DNA of 64,000 nt, from positions 62,001 to 126,000 of the forward strand of contig JAPONM010000025.1 of NCBI GenBank assembly GCA_026713925.1, read 5' to 3'. Positions 38,224-47,500 of this stretch are shown here, one piece after another. The stretch's first letter is position 1. The number at the start of each line of letters is the position of its first letter. The notes under the pieces were generated by a model, which was given only the letters and a program-made list of their open reading frames with translations, was not told where the DNA came from and ran no database searches. The position numbers and the translations under genes were made by a program. The DNA comes from Gammaproteobacteria bacterium (GTDB lineage Bacteria > Pseudomonadota > Gammaproteobacteria > UBA4575).

Positions 38224-39476
38224 TGCTCTGCTGGGCAACTCTGAAACAGACCTTACTCGGCGCTGTTTTGATTTTTGCCATAGTTTTCAATTCACAAGTT
38301 TGTGCCAACAGCGAAATTGATCTTCAGCTTTTCGGGCATGTGAGTGTAGAAAGCAGGTGGTACCCGGAAAATGGTGCTTACTCAAGTCAATCACATCACG
38401 CCAGTGGGTTTGTTTTGGAGCCAGAGTTATATTTTGAAAGTGTCAGCGGCTGGAGTTTCAACCTGGTACCATTTTTCCGTTATGACAGTGCAGACCCGGA
38501 GCGTAGTCATGCAGATCTGCGTGAAGCATATTTTCTGTTATTTGGCGAAATTGGCAACAGTGAATGGGAGCTTCGCCTTGGCATCGATCGGGTGTTCTGG
38601 GGAGTTGTTGAATCCTACCACCTAGTAGACATCATCAACCAAACTGACCTGATAGAGCATCCAGACGAAGAAGTTGAACTTGGCCAACTCATGGCCCATG
38701 TTACTTGGTCCGGAGAATGGGGGGCGGCAGAATTCTTTGCTATGCCACATCATCGTGAACGTACATTTCCAGGTCGCAGAGGTCGCCTGCGCCCGGCAAT
38801 TATCATAGACGATGGACGCCCATCCTATGAGAGTTCAGCCGAGGAGTGGCATTTGGATTTTGCTGCCCGCTACAGCCAGAGCCTGGGGGCCTTTGATATC
38901 GGGATAAGCGTATTCGATGGCACCAGCCGGGAACCCCTCTTGCGAAGTAGACACCACGATGACGGACTAATCTTGGTTCCGCACTACGAACAAGTTCGCC
39001 AGTTCGGGCTAGACGTGCAACTGACTTCTAATTCCTGGCTATTCAAGCTAGAAGCCATTCATCGCGCAGATTCCCAAAACCTCCGCTTCAAGGAAGAGGA
39101 TTTTGAAGCTTTCGTCATAGGGGGAGAATATACATTTTACTCTATACTGGACTCGGCCATCGATTTCAGTGTTCTGGGGGAATGGACTTACGATGGGCGA
39201 GGTAGTGACGCTACAAATGCCTTTGAAGATGACCTCCTCATTGCTACACGCCTCGCATTCAATGACATCCAAAACACTGAAATTTATGCCAGTATCCTAG
39301 AAGATAGGCAACACTCAACAAATGCCCTAGTCGTCGAAGTTAACCGGCGAATCTCTGACCAATGGTCTATGAACCTGGAACTGCTATCTCTATTTAATGT
39401 TGATAAGGAAGACGTCCAAATTGATCAAACCCGGCGCGATAGTTTTATCGAGTTCCACTTGAACTACAACTTCTAG
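38223..39476 (+). CDS. Predicted outer-membrane beta-barrel protein
   Basis: A 417-residue protein with a signal peptide (about residues 1-27, ending VCA). The rest has many amphipathic strands with aromatic ends (SGWSFNLVPFFRYD, WELRLGIDRVFWG, LLIATRLAFNDIQNTEIYASIL) and a C-terminal strand ending FHLNYNF, as in outer-membrane barrels. Its ATG shares the final A of the previous stop codon (TAATG). Together with the MMPL and LolA-like proteins it may complete an export path to or through the outer membrane. Confidence 0.8.
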   Translation: MLCWATLKQTLLGAVLIFAIVFNSQVCANSEIDLQLFGHVSVESRWYPENGAYSSQSHHASGFVLEPELYFESVSGWSFNLVPFFRYDSADPERSHADLREAYFLLFGEIGNSEWELRLGIDRVFWGVVESYHLVDIINQTDLIEHPDEEVELGQLMAHVTWSGEWGAAEFFAMPHHRERTFPGRRGRLRPAIIIDDGRPSYESSAEEWHLDFAARYSQSLGAFDIGISVFDGTSREPLLRSRHHDDGLILVPHYEQVRQFGLDVQLTSNSWLFKLEAIHRADSQNLRFKEEDFEAFVIGGEYTFYSILDSAIDFSVLGEWTYDGRGSDATNAFEDDLLIATRLAFNDIQNTEIYASILEDRQHSTNALVVEVNRRISDQWSMNLELLSLFNVDKEDVQIDQTRRDSFIEFHLNYNF

Positions 39477-39572
39477 ATGGACACCCAGTTCCGAGTACTG
39501 ATTCAGGTTAAGTGCTAAAGCCCACTAAACCCATGGATCAGAAACCCCAAGCCAGAATCATCCTGCTATTAC

Positions 39573-40508
39573 TCAGGCTTCGGCAACTTTATCCAAGAAA
39601 ACAGGAAGACTGAAGTGCACATTCTCTACAACGCCTTCCATGGTCGAGATCTCCAAATCAGCATACTCTCGCAGCTTATCAATCAGTTCCTCTACCAGTT
39701 CTTCGGGCGTCGAAGCTCCAGCAGTAATTCCCACAGTTTCGCCCCCCTGTAGCCATACAGGGTCAATCTTTGATGGGTCTTCAACCAAATAGCTGGGGAC
39801 ACCGCTGTCGTTACCAACTTCACACAATCGGTTGGAATTGGAACTGTTCTGCGCGCCTACTACTAGTATCAGGTCTACTTGGGCAGCAAGTGCGCGCACT
39901 GCAGCTTGACGGTTCTGAGTCGCATAGCAAATGTCCTTGGTATCCGGCCCGACAATATTTGGAAACCGCTTCCTTAATGCCCTGATTACATTTTGAGTAT
40001 CGTCAACTGACAAGGTAGTCTGCGTGACATATGCAACTTTTTCAGGATCGCGCACCTCCAGTGCTTCTACATCTTCCACATCGCTAACCAAAAAAACAGG
40101 TCCCGGAATCTGGCCTAATGTACCCTCAACCTCTGGATGGTTTTCGTGACCAATCAAGATGACATCATAACCCTTATCAGCATAACGCTGGCCCTGTTTG
40201 TGTACCTTGGAAACCAACGGACAAGTAGCATCAATTGTTTGCAGATTACGTATCGACGCATTATTTTCAACTCCCTTTGAAACCCCATGGGCACTGAATA
40301 CGGCAATTGCTCCATCAGGAATTTGTTCGATTTCTTCTACAAATTTCACACCCTTGGCTTTCAAGTTTTCCACGACACGCCGATTATGAACTATTTCGTG
40401 ACGCACATAGACTGGGGGCTCGTAAAGTTTCAGCGCACCTTCGGCTATTGCAATTGCACGATCTACTCCGGCACAAAATCCACGTGGTTGAGCTAAAATG
40501 ACTCGCAT
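39573..40508 (-). CDS. ispH: 4-hydroxy-3-methylbut-2-enyl diphosphate reductase
   Basis: A 311-residue iron-sulfur enzyme that makes IPP and DMAPP, the last step of the non-mevalonate isoprenoid pathway. The three cluster cysteines are in [19 protein letters not shown] and [10 protein letters not shown], and the active-site TxxE/HxN features ([10 protein letters not shown]) are present. It is the conserved single-copy gene. Confidence 0.97.
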   Translation of the reverse strand: MRVILAQPRGFCAGVDRAIAIAEGALKLYEPPVYVRHEIVHNRRVVENLKAKGVKFVEEIEQIPDGAIAVFSAHGVSKGVENNASIRNLQTIDATCPLVSKVHKQGQRYADKGYDVILIGHENHPEVEGTLGQIPGPVFLVSDVEDVEALEVRDPEKVAYVTQTTLSVDDTQNVIRALRKRFPNIVGPDTKDICYATQNRQAAVRALAAQVDLILVVGAQNSSNSNRLCEVGNDSGVPSYLVEDPSKIDPVWLQGGETVGITAGASTPEELVEELIDKLREYADLEISTMEGVVENVHFSLPVFLDKVAEA

Positions 40509-40685
40509 TACCTTACCCTATCACCAAATTTTCTGTCTGGATACTGCTCACAAAACACATACTACCACTAAGCTTAGCTTGCTGATAGCAACACAAAAGG
40601 TAGTAGCTTTCAGTGTACTGTCGCTTGCTCGCGCTGCTTTCCCACAGCGGAACAGAATTTGGCAGATACCATACAGGATATAAAG

Positions 40686-41750
40686 CTACAACTGCACTTG
40701 TTCAAGGCTTTTTCTTCCGGAACGTGGAAGTTTGTAGGTCAATATTTTGAAGAGCAGCTTCAAAGCCAGATTGGAACGAACTACAATCCTGGTAACAAGG
40801 ATGACAGCCCGTACACTGCGACGTGATATCTTTATTTCCTGACCACTTTTGAAATTGGGCTTCGCGTAAATGCGACGCAGGGTCAGTACTGCCATACCCA
40901 GTGCCCACAGGCAGTGTAACCGTATACCGGTTTCACGGGGTGGGATAATCATGACAAACTGCAGTGCGTTAGAAAGATGGATGCGGGTAATGGCTACCAG
41001 CTCAAATAACCCTTTGGAAAAACCGGAATGTACATGCCCAGTAGAGAGGGAACCCAGCTCGAATCCAGCCTCCAGAAAAACATCTCTTGGTAGCCAACAT
41101 GCACCACGTTGCCGATCATCCCACATGTCCTTCAGAATATTAGTCATCTGCAATCCTTGGCCAAAGGAAACTGAAAGCGCTAGCAACTCCTCACGTCGCT
41201 TATCAATTTCGGCAGAGTACTCACAGAATAACTCAGTGAGCATCTCACCGACTACACCTGCAACATGATAGCAGTAACGATCCAGATGAGGCACGTCATC
41301 CAATCCATTGGCCAAATCTTCTTTTTGCTGAAATTCCGTCATACCTTTCGACATGATTCTCACACAACGTTCAAGAGCATTTCGTTGGCTGGAACTAAAC
41401 CCTCTAGTAATGCGAACAACTCTGGCAGTGTTGGCAATTAAGTCATGCTCACTTTCAGTGGTTGATGAAGATAACAATGCGCCAAGTTCACGTGCAAAAG
41501 ACTCTGCTTCTTTGCGACCTGCCACAACATCGACAAATTGCCTAGCGAACATCAGTTTCTGCTGTGCAGACAGTGTAGGCTCGTCTTCAATAGTGTCTGT
41601 GATTCGGCACAATAGATAGGCATTGCCTACTACATCACATAGTGCATCGGGAAGCTGTGGAATTGTTAAGGCAAACGTGCGGGAAACACCTTGCAGAGCT
41701 TCGGCTTGATAAGCGAAATCACTACTTGCCAGCCCATGTGAGGCAGACAT
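40686..41750 (-). CDS. Squalene/phytoene synthase family protein
   Basis: A 354-residue prenyltransferase with both aspartate-rich motifs of the family (ITDTIEDEP and NILKDMWDDRQRG) that bind magnesium and diphosphate. It condenses two C15 or C20 diphosphates head to head. Whether it makes squalene or phytoene cannot be told; no desaturase or hopanoid cyclase is in the window. I chose the ATG at 41750 (MSASHGLASSDFAYQ) because the upstream 28 codons look untypical. It lies near ispH, which supplies the precursors, but 177 bases and no overlap separate them. Confidence 0.88.
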   Translation of the reverse strand: MSASHGLASSDFAYQAEALQGVSRTFALTIPQLPDALCDVVGNAYLLCRITDTIEDEPTLSAQQKLMFARQFVDVVAGRKEAESFARELGALLSSSTTESEHDLIANTARVVRITRGFSSSQRNALERCVRIMSKGMTEFQQKEDLANGLDDVPHLDRYCYHVAGVVGEMLTELFCEYSAEIDKRREELLALSVSFGQGLQMTNILKDMWDDRQRGACWLPRDVFLEAGFELGSLSTGHVHSGFSKGLFELVAITRIHLSNALQFVMIIPPRETGIRLHCLWALGMAVLTLRRIYAKPNFKSGQEIKISRRSVRAVILVTRIVVRSNLALKLLFKILTYKLPRSGRKSLEQVQL

Positions 41751-42518
41751 TATTAACCTTGAATCTTTGTCTCGTGTTAGGTCACAAAGATGAATTGTAC
41801 ACTCGTGCCAACTAATAAGAAATGGATGCATCAATCAATATCATCCATATCCAAAGTCCTACATACCTGCCCTGCTTCATACAGCCCCCAGAACACGTTG
41901 TGCATTACCGCAGCACTTGAAAACAACATTGATAGGCTGCTAGCTCCTCGACTCATTGCATACCAATCCTATTTTTCAGTGTTACAGATAGTAAATTGAT
42001 CAAGCTGAAAGTTTTTGGCCAGTTAGAAGCTAGCTGCATGCCTTGGCCTTGCCTGATTTACCAATAGACCAGAATCAGGAAGACACTCCACCCCGCAAAC
42101 ATGGCCCTGCCGACGGTCTATATGGGTTTTCAAATGCTGGAGCTCCAGCAACAAACCATAAAGATCAAACAATTTGTCCAGTTAGAAGCAGCTATTTCCA
42201 ATGACAGATTACCCCATGTCAGCGAAGCAGGGTTGTCCAAGCAGGAAATTTTTTGCTTGCATTCCACGACACCAATTTGTACGCTACCAACGCTAGAAAA
42301 CAGCTGCTGAGAAGAGTCAATATGTTCTTTATAGCCAGCTGCCAGAATGTGCAGAGGCATCAGCCTGTATGAGGGGAGACAAATAGCATCTTTATCTGCT
42401 CATAAAAAAAAACTTCGGATAGTCAAATGCCCTGAAAAGTAACGGGAATTTAATAAGATAAGATCTAATTAACTTTGTTATAATCTATCACCAAATCAAT
42501 TTTGTTGGAGAATCACAA
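41751..42518. other. Intergenic region upstream of the STAS genes
   Basis: About 770 bases without a recognised gene. Two ORFs of about 70 codons here have no protein character that I recognise. The 12-mer CCAGTTAGAAGC occurs at 42019-42030 and 42178-42189 as a direct repeat; its meaning is unclear. A TATAAT (42479-42484) with a weak -35 lies about 35 bases before the first STAS start. Confidence 0.35.
42479..42484 (+). promoter_or_regulatory. Possible -10 box for the STAS gene
   Basis: A perfect TATAAT 35 bases before the TTG start of the first STAS gene. The -35 region about 17 bases upstream does not match TTGACA well, so this is only a candidate. Confidence 0.3.
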
Positions 42519-42875
42519 TTGCAAAATAGTCACGTAGAACTGCATGTCGATCAAGCCGAAGATACTGCACTGGTAGTAAGTGTAGTCGGTCGTATTGACG
42601 GCGTAAATGCACAGGAATTTTACAATAGCCTGAGTAAGAAGATTAATGGCTCTGACAATCCAGTGGTTCTAGACCTTGAAAAGCTGACCTATATTAGTAG
42701 TGCAGGATTGCGTTCGATTTTACTAATTGCAAAAACACTCAAGGGCAGAAATACAAGATTCATGCTGTGCTCCTTACCTGATCCTATAAAAGAAATAGTT
42801 GAGATTGCAGGCTTTGACAAAATTATTGATGTGCTTCAATCTCGCTCTGCAGCTATCACTGAAATTACTAGCTAG
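42519..42875 (+). CDS. STAS-domain anti-anti-sigma factor, copy 1
   Basis: A 118-residue single-STAS protein of the SpoIIAA/RsbV type. The core shows VVSVVGRIDGVNAQEF, then VVLDLEKLTYISSAGLRSILLIAK, where the serine before AGLR is the predicted phosphorylation site, and LPDPIKEIVEIAGFDKIIDV. Such proteins bind the RsbW-type kinase in the unphosphorylated state. It starts at TTG with GGAG 8 bases upstream. A close paralogue follows 263 bases later. The gene is convergent with the kinase operon that probably regulates it. Confidence 0.88.
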   Translation: MQNSHVELHVDQAEDTALVVSVVGRIDGVNAQEFYNSLSKKINGSDNPVVLDLEKLTYISSAGLRSILLIAKTLKGRNTRFMLCSLPDPIKEIVEIAGFDKIIDVLQSRSAAITEITS

Positions 42876-43138
42876 CTATAACGCAAAATGGCGAACATTA
42901 GTCTGGGTTTCAATGGCCCTGAATGCTTGCAGGATAAAATAGCTACAGCACACAGAAAATACAAACTACCAGTTGATGGCACGACTTCAAACTGGATTCT
43001 AGAATAGGACACACTTGTATGTGTTTCATGTGCAACCTTGATAGATTTGCATACCAAGTGCTGATCGACAGAAAATAATAATAGGCATCACTAGTTTCCA
43101 GTAGTAATTAATTTTTCAAAAATTCCAATTGCAGCCAT

Positions 43139-43531
43139 TTGGAAAATGAATTTACGTACATTGGAGATTTCAGCATTACTACTAACAACCAATATGAATT
43201 GCAAGCGGAAGAGCTTGAAGATTCAATAGTTATAAATGTAACTGGCCGCATAGATGGCATCAGTGCACAGGAATTCCACGACAAAGTGAACCAAGAGATC
43301 CAAGATCTTGATCACCACATAGTCATGGATTTCAAGAAGCTATCCTACATTAACAGCGCAGGATTAAGATCTATACTGTTTATTGCCAAGGAACTTAGAA
43401 AGAAAAGCAAGATGTTCATACTGTGCTCCTTGCCTGACCCAGTCATGCAAGTTATCAAGACCTCAGGTTTTGATAAAATAATTGATATATGTGAAACCCG
43501 GTCAGCAGCGATGGCAAAAATAGCGGGCTAG
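43139..43531 (+). CDS. STAS-domain anti-anti-sigma factor, copy 2
   Basis: A 130-residue STAS protein closely similar to the one at 42519, with about 15 additional N-terminal residues. Shared blocks are INVTGRIDGISAQEFHDKV, MDFKKLSYINSAGLRSILFIAKEL and LCSLPDPVMQVIKTSGFDKIIDI. The phosphorylatable serine is kept in NSAGLR, where the first serine of copy 1 is Asn. It starts at TTG. The two genes look like a tandem duplication with divergence; they may respond to different signals or targets. Confidence 0.87.
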   Translation: MENEFTYIGDFSITTNNQYELQAEELEDSIVINVTGRIDGISAQEFHDKVNQEIQDLDHHIVMDFKKLSYINSAGLRSILFIAKELRKKSKMFILCSLPDPVMQVIKTSGFDKIIDICETRSAAMAKIAG

Positions 43532-43544
43532 CAAATTAGACTCA

Positions 43545-45818
43545 TCACAAAGATACGGCTGTTTTATCATCTTCCTCGCTAGCAGATCCTTCATCAGTAT
43601 CTGAAGTGCGATAAGCCTCAGGCTTGAGTGGCAAGGCAACAATCATCTCAGTGAATTCACCTTCCTTAGTGTTTACACGGAATTCACCTCCGTGTTGCCG
43701 CACAATGTCATTGGACATCGATAGTCCAAGACCCGTTCCCTGGTCTGGGGGCTTAGTTGTATAAAAGGGATTAAAAATGCGCTCCAATGCAGATTCTGGA
43801 ATGCCGTTCCCATTATCACGAACATGTACTTCAATATGATCTTCAAATTGATGTGTGCTCAGCTTAAGCGTTGGCTGATAAACGGTTCGTGCACTTCCTG
43901 CTGGAGCTGAACTGCGTCTAGCCCTATAGAGTTTGTTTGCCATAGGATGAGAATCCTTTGGCGTCTCACTTGTAGCGGTTGCCAGCGTTTTCCTTTTTTC
44001 ATCTGTCGCATAGCATGCATTAGTCACCAAGTTCAGGAATACCCGGCCCAAGTCTTGTGGTTGTACGGTAATTTCAACTATGTCTGGAGAATAATCTTCC
44101 TGAATTTCCAACTGAAATTCGGTATCGACAGCTCGAGCGCTATGAAACGCAAGCCAAGCATGCTCATTCAGTAATATGTTTAGGTCTGTTGGCTGCCACT
44201 CTCCACCACCACGACCCATCTTAAGCATGTCCATCACAATCCTGTTTGCTCGCTTGCCATGCTCGGAAATGCGTTTTAAGTTACCAGTCAGATCTTCAGC
44301 TATTTCCTCAACTAATTCTGGATCATAATCTTCCTCAGATTCCACATCTCCCTTGTTTTTAGCCACTTCCTCCAGAAGTTCTTCCAGCAGCTCTTGTGAA
44401 ACATCCGAAAAGTTCATGATAAAATTCATTGGGTTTTTTATCTCATGTGCGACTCCCGCCGTTAGTTGACCCAGTGCTGCAAGCTTTTCACGCATGACAA
44501 TCTGGTCCTGGGCACGTCCCAATTCATCGTTCGTATGGGCAAGTTCCTCATTCTTTTCTTTCAGTTCATCTGCAAGCATTTCCACAAGATTAAGACGCTG
44601 CACTTCCAATGCATTATTACGGAACACTTCAAGCGCTTTAGCTAATTGGGCAATTTCATCGTTACCATCAATTTTGACGGCAAATTCCAAGTTGCCATCG
44701 GCCATCTGGCGCATTTGATTCGATACCCGGCTTAGGCGACGAATCAAACGACGTTGCACAATCAACCAACCAACCAAAATTGCGCCACTTATTGCAACAA
44801 TATTCACAATCAACAGCAACGTCTCACTGGTATCCGTTACCGTGGTTGCTTGGCTTGCCATCTCTTCTGCAACCAAACTAGAGTCATCGACGACACTTTC
44901 TACTCGTGCTACAACGTCAATTCCCAAGACTTGATTGTCGTTAAGCAAGGCTGATAATTCATCATTAACACTAAGCTCCCTGCTGCGAAGATCAAATCCG
45001 TTGTTCTCTCTTCTGCCGATTGAGAGCAGGTCATCAAAAGCCAAAGACAAACGGCTGTGAAGAAAACTGTCTTCAAGGGCATCAAGCGAACGGCTAACAC
45101 TGCCAGTTGTAGCTTCGAATCTTTCCCGCAGTGGCTCAAGCAAGGCCGGGTCCATAACTGTAAATGCAGCAGCAAGCAGCTGTGTTGCAATTGCAGCCGC
45201 TTCGCGGAGCTCAACTAAACGACGATAGGTCATGAATTCCAGCTCAGAAAAATGTGCCGAGCGGGATGATTGCGTTTCATCGAGAGACCTATAACCAGTA
45301 ATCGTATAGAACATTTGATCATCAATTTCGTTGATAAGAATTGATGTCAATTTACTTTGAGCAATCTGAAGTTCGTCTCTCAGGCTGAGGTTACTTTGAT
45401 GGAGGTCAAAACGTTCCTTGACAAGTACCTTAACTTGCTCAATGTTCTCGATAATGCCAACACCACCAGACTGAATTTGCCGAGCACGTTCATCATCTTT
45501 CTGGTTTTCCATCATAATGGAAAGCTGTGCTCTGAATGCATCTGCTTGCCAACCAATCGTTGCAGACATGGTCTCAAACTGCTCAGGTGTACTAGCAGCT
45601 AGACGTGGTGCGGCAGCAACAAGTGCAGATGTTTGCTGGGCAATTGCAAATGCAGATGTCATTTCTGGTACATTCTTTTCACTAATATTGCGCTGAAGTT
45701 CACCTATAATGTTAAGAAAGAATAGAGCAAGCAAGCTGATTATTATGATTAGTACAACAGCACCACCGAAACTTGTATAAAGCTGAGTTGAAATTCGATT
45801 CAAAAGTTTAGATGCCAT
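43545..45818 (-). CDS. Membrane histidine kinase with periplasmic helical sensor
   Basis: A 757-residue kinase. TM1 is at about residues 17-38, a large periplasmic helical sensor at 39-332, TM2 at 333-354 and HAMP at 355-407. A coiled coil follows, with HisKA carrying the phosphoacceptor H458 in GVAHEIKNPMNF, and HATPase with NLVTNACYA, DNGNGIP and GTGLGLSM. An insertion of about 40 residues between the N and G1 boxes is odd. The tail is acidic (DTDEGSASEEDD). The upstream gene 14 bases away encodes a periplasmic binding protein that may interact with this sensor. Its likely partner is the receiver of the protein encoded at 47501. Confidence 0.93.
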   Translation of the reverse strand: MASKLLNRISTQLYTSFGGAVVLIIIISLLALFFLNIIGELQRNISEKNVPEMTSAFAIAQQTSALVAAAPRLAASTPEQFETMSATIGWQADAFRAQLSIMMENQKDDERARQIQSGGVGIIENIEQVKVLVKERFDLHQSNLSLRDELQIAQSKLTSILINEIDDQMFYTITGYRSLDETQSSRSAHFSELEFMTYRRLVELREAAAIATQLLAAAFTVMDPALLEPLRERFEATTGSVSRSLDALEDSFLHSRLSLAFDDLLSIGRRENNGFDLRSRELSVNDELSALLNDNQVLGIDVVARVESVVDDSSLVAEEMASQATTVTDTSETLLLIVNIVAISGAILVGWLIVQRRLIRRLSRVSNQMRQMADGNLEFAVKIDGNDEIAQLAKALEVFRNNALEVQRLNLVEMLADELKEKNEELAHTNDELGRAQDQIVMREKLAALGQLTAGVAHEIKNPMNFIMNFSDVSQELLEELLEEVAKNKGDVESEEDYDPELVEEIAEDLTGNLKRISEHGKRANRIVMDMLKMGRGGGEWQPTDLNILLNEHAWLAFHSARAVDTEFQLEIQEDYSPDIVEITVQPQDLGRVFLNLVTNACYATDEKRKTLATATSETPKDSHPMANKLYRARRSSAPAGSARTVYQPTLKLSTHQFEDHIEVHVRDNGNGIPESALERIFNPFYTTKPPDQGTGLGLSMSNDIVRQHGGEFRVNTKEGEFTEMIVALPLKPEAYRTSDTDEGSASEEDDKTAVSL

Positions 45819-45831
45819 ACCGCTTACTCTC

Positions 45832-47055
45832 TCAGTCCTGTCTTGTATTCAAGACATCAGTAAGCGTTGATACAGAGCTTAATGAGGTGATGGGTGCATA
45901 TTGACCATCAGGTCCGATGACAGTTAAGAACACACGGTCTGAACCTTGATTGTCATCTTTTCCATATCGCAATATGAAGCCATCCAAATTAATTTCATTA
46001 CCAGTCCTCAGCACAGAATCAATACATACTCGATCAATTTGCTTCCCACAGCGCTCTACCACATAAATTGCCAAACGACCTGCCAAATATCCTTCAAATG
46101 AAATAAAACCGGGTACTGATTTCGGATCATATGCTTTCAGTGCTGCGCGATATGACGTAGAAGCATGCACCGCACTTCCTGTAGGAAAAGGTACAACCTG
46201 TGTGACTAAGACTCCAGACCCCTGACTGCCTAGTTCATTTGCCAATGCAATGCTACCAACAAATGATAGTGTCATGAAAACAGAATTCATCTCAAGACGG
46301 CGAGCCCATTTGATGAACGTTGCGGTAGGTTTATATGGACCTACAATAATCACGGCATCCGGTGCTGTAGCACGCAGGTCAATAAGTGCTGTTTTCACCG
46401 CTACTGTATTACGGGGGAATACCCCCATACCAACTGCCGTTAGCTTGCGACGTTCCAGGGCATTCAGGACCCCCTGCAAACCAGCACGACCAAATGAATC
46501 ATCCTGATAAAGTATGGCAATACGATTGATTCCAAGATCAACTGTCAACCGCTCGACCATCTCCTCTGTCTCTTGATAGTATGAGGCTCGAAGGTTGATG
46601 ACTGTATGACGTGCGCTATCCCGCAGATATGCTGCACCAGTCATGGGTGCCATATACGGTACATCATGTGCCTCTGCAACAGGTACTGCAGATTGGGAAG
46701 TAGGAGTCCCCACTGCACCGATGAGTGCAAAAATGCCCGTATCTATTAGTTGCTGTGTATTAAAAATTGCTGCTTCAGGCTCATATGCGTCATCCAATGA
46801 TTGCAGTTCCAGACGGCGTCCATTGACTCCGCCTGAGTCATTTTTTTCTTTAAATGCAGCAAGTATTCCACTCCGCATACTTTTACCAAGTTCTGCAGCC
46901 GGCCCGCTGAAGGCAGCAGACTGCCCAAACAAAATACGTTCACTAGAAACACCTGGAGTAATAGAAATTTTTTCCTTGACATCACCAGACGCAACACTTG
47001 CCAGCAACAAGCTTACCAAAGTGGCAAACACTTTTTTGAAAGAGGATCTGCTCAC
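45832..47055 (-). CDS. Periplasmic substrate-binding protein, branched-chain amino acid type
   Basis: A 407-residue protein with a signal peptide (about residues 1-24) and the two-lobed type 1 periplasmic binding fold of the LivJ family: ERILFGQSAAFSGPAAELGKSMRSGI, FALIGAVGTPTSQSAVPVAEAHDVPYMAPM, and RIAILYQDDSFGRAGLQG. No permease or ATPase genes are nearby, so transport is unlikely to be its main role here. It is encoded between the RsbW-like protein and the histidine kinase with gaps of about 13 bases, which suggests a sensory subunit that detects a small molecule for the kinase (inference). Confidence 0.9.
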   Translation of the reverse strand: MSRSSFKKVFATLVSLLLASVASGDVKEKISITPGVSSERILFGQSAAFSGPAAELGKSMRSGILAAFKEKNDSGGVNGRRLELQSLDDAYEPEAAIFNTQQLIDTGIFALIGAVGTPTSQSAVPVAEAHDVPYMAPMTGAAYLRDSARHTVINLRASYYQETEEMVERLTVDLGINRIAILYQDDSFGRAGLQGVLNALERRKLTAVGMGVFPRNTVAVKTALIDLRATAPDAVIIVGPYKPTATFIKWARRLEMNSVFMTLSFVGSIALANELGSQGSGVLVTQVVPFPTGSAVHASTSYRAALKAYDPKSVPGFISFEGYLAGRLAIYVVERCGKQIDRVCIDSVLRTGNEINLDGFILRYGKDDNQGSDRVFLTVIGPDGQYAPITSLSSVSTLTDVLNTRQD

Positions 47056-47068
47056 CGCTGTACTTTTG

Positions 47069-47485
47069 CTAGATTTTCTTGACCATAGTCAGGTGATTCC
47101 GGGCATTGTCACGTTTGTAGCGCAACTCGGTCATCATTTGCTTTGCCAGCATAATACCTGCCCCACCGATACCACGTTCTTCGAGTGAGCTATCAATATC
47201 AGGGTCAGGCGCATCATGTAGCGGGTCAAAAGGACACCCATCATCTATGATCTCTACAGTTATGGTTTCACCATCTTTTGAAAGTATAATCTTAACCTCA
47301 TGCTCTTGTTCATCATCATGGGCATAGCTGACCACATTGGTGAAAAGTTCCTCCAGCGAAAGCTGTATCTGAAACAACGCTTCAGGTGGGAAATTCTGTT
47401 GTTCGGAAAATTCTTCAAGTGTCGCCTCAATTGTCCGAATCTCTTCCAAACGGTTTGAAACGATTAACGTGCGTGAATTTTGCAT
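47069..47485 (-). CDS. RsbW/SpoIIAB-like serine kinase (anti-sigma type)
   Basis: A 138-residue protein with a GHKL ATPase fold: N-box LSLEELFTNVVSYAHDD, G1 in IDDGCPFDP and G2 in ERGIGGAGI. Such kinases phosphorylate STAS antagonists and sequester a sigma factor or another target. It lies just after the receiver-phosphatase gene (gap about 15 bases). The two STAS proteins at 42519 and 43139 are the probable substrates. The regulated sigma factor is not in the window. Confidence 0.9.
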   Translation of the reverse strand: MQNSRTLIVSNRLEEIRTIEATLEEFSEQQNFPPEALFQIQLSLEELFTNVVSYAHDDEQEHEVKIILSKDGETITVEIIDDGCPFDPLHDAPDPDIDSSLEERGIGGAGIMLAKQMMTELRYKRDNARNHLTMVKKI

Positions 47486-47500
47486 TTCACCAACCTCTGA

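Noticed and set aside
42101-42310. ORF of 69 codons before the STAS genes
   Set aside because: No ribosome binding site and no recognisable protein; an antisense ORF of the same quality overlaps it.
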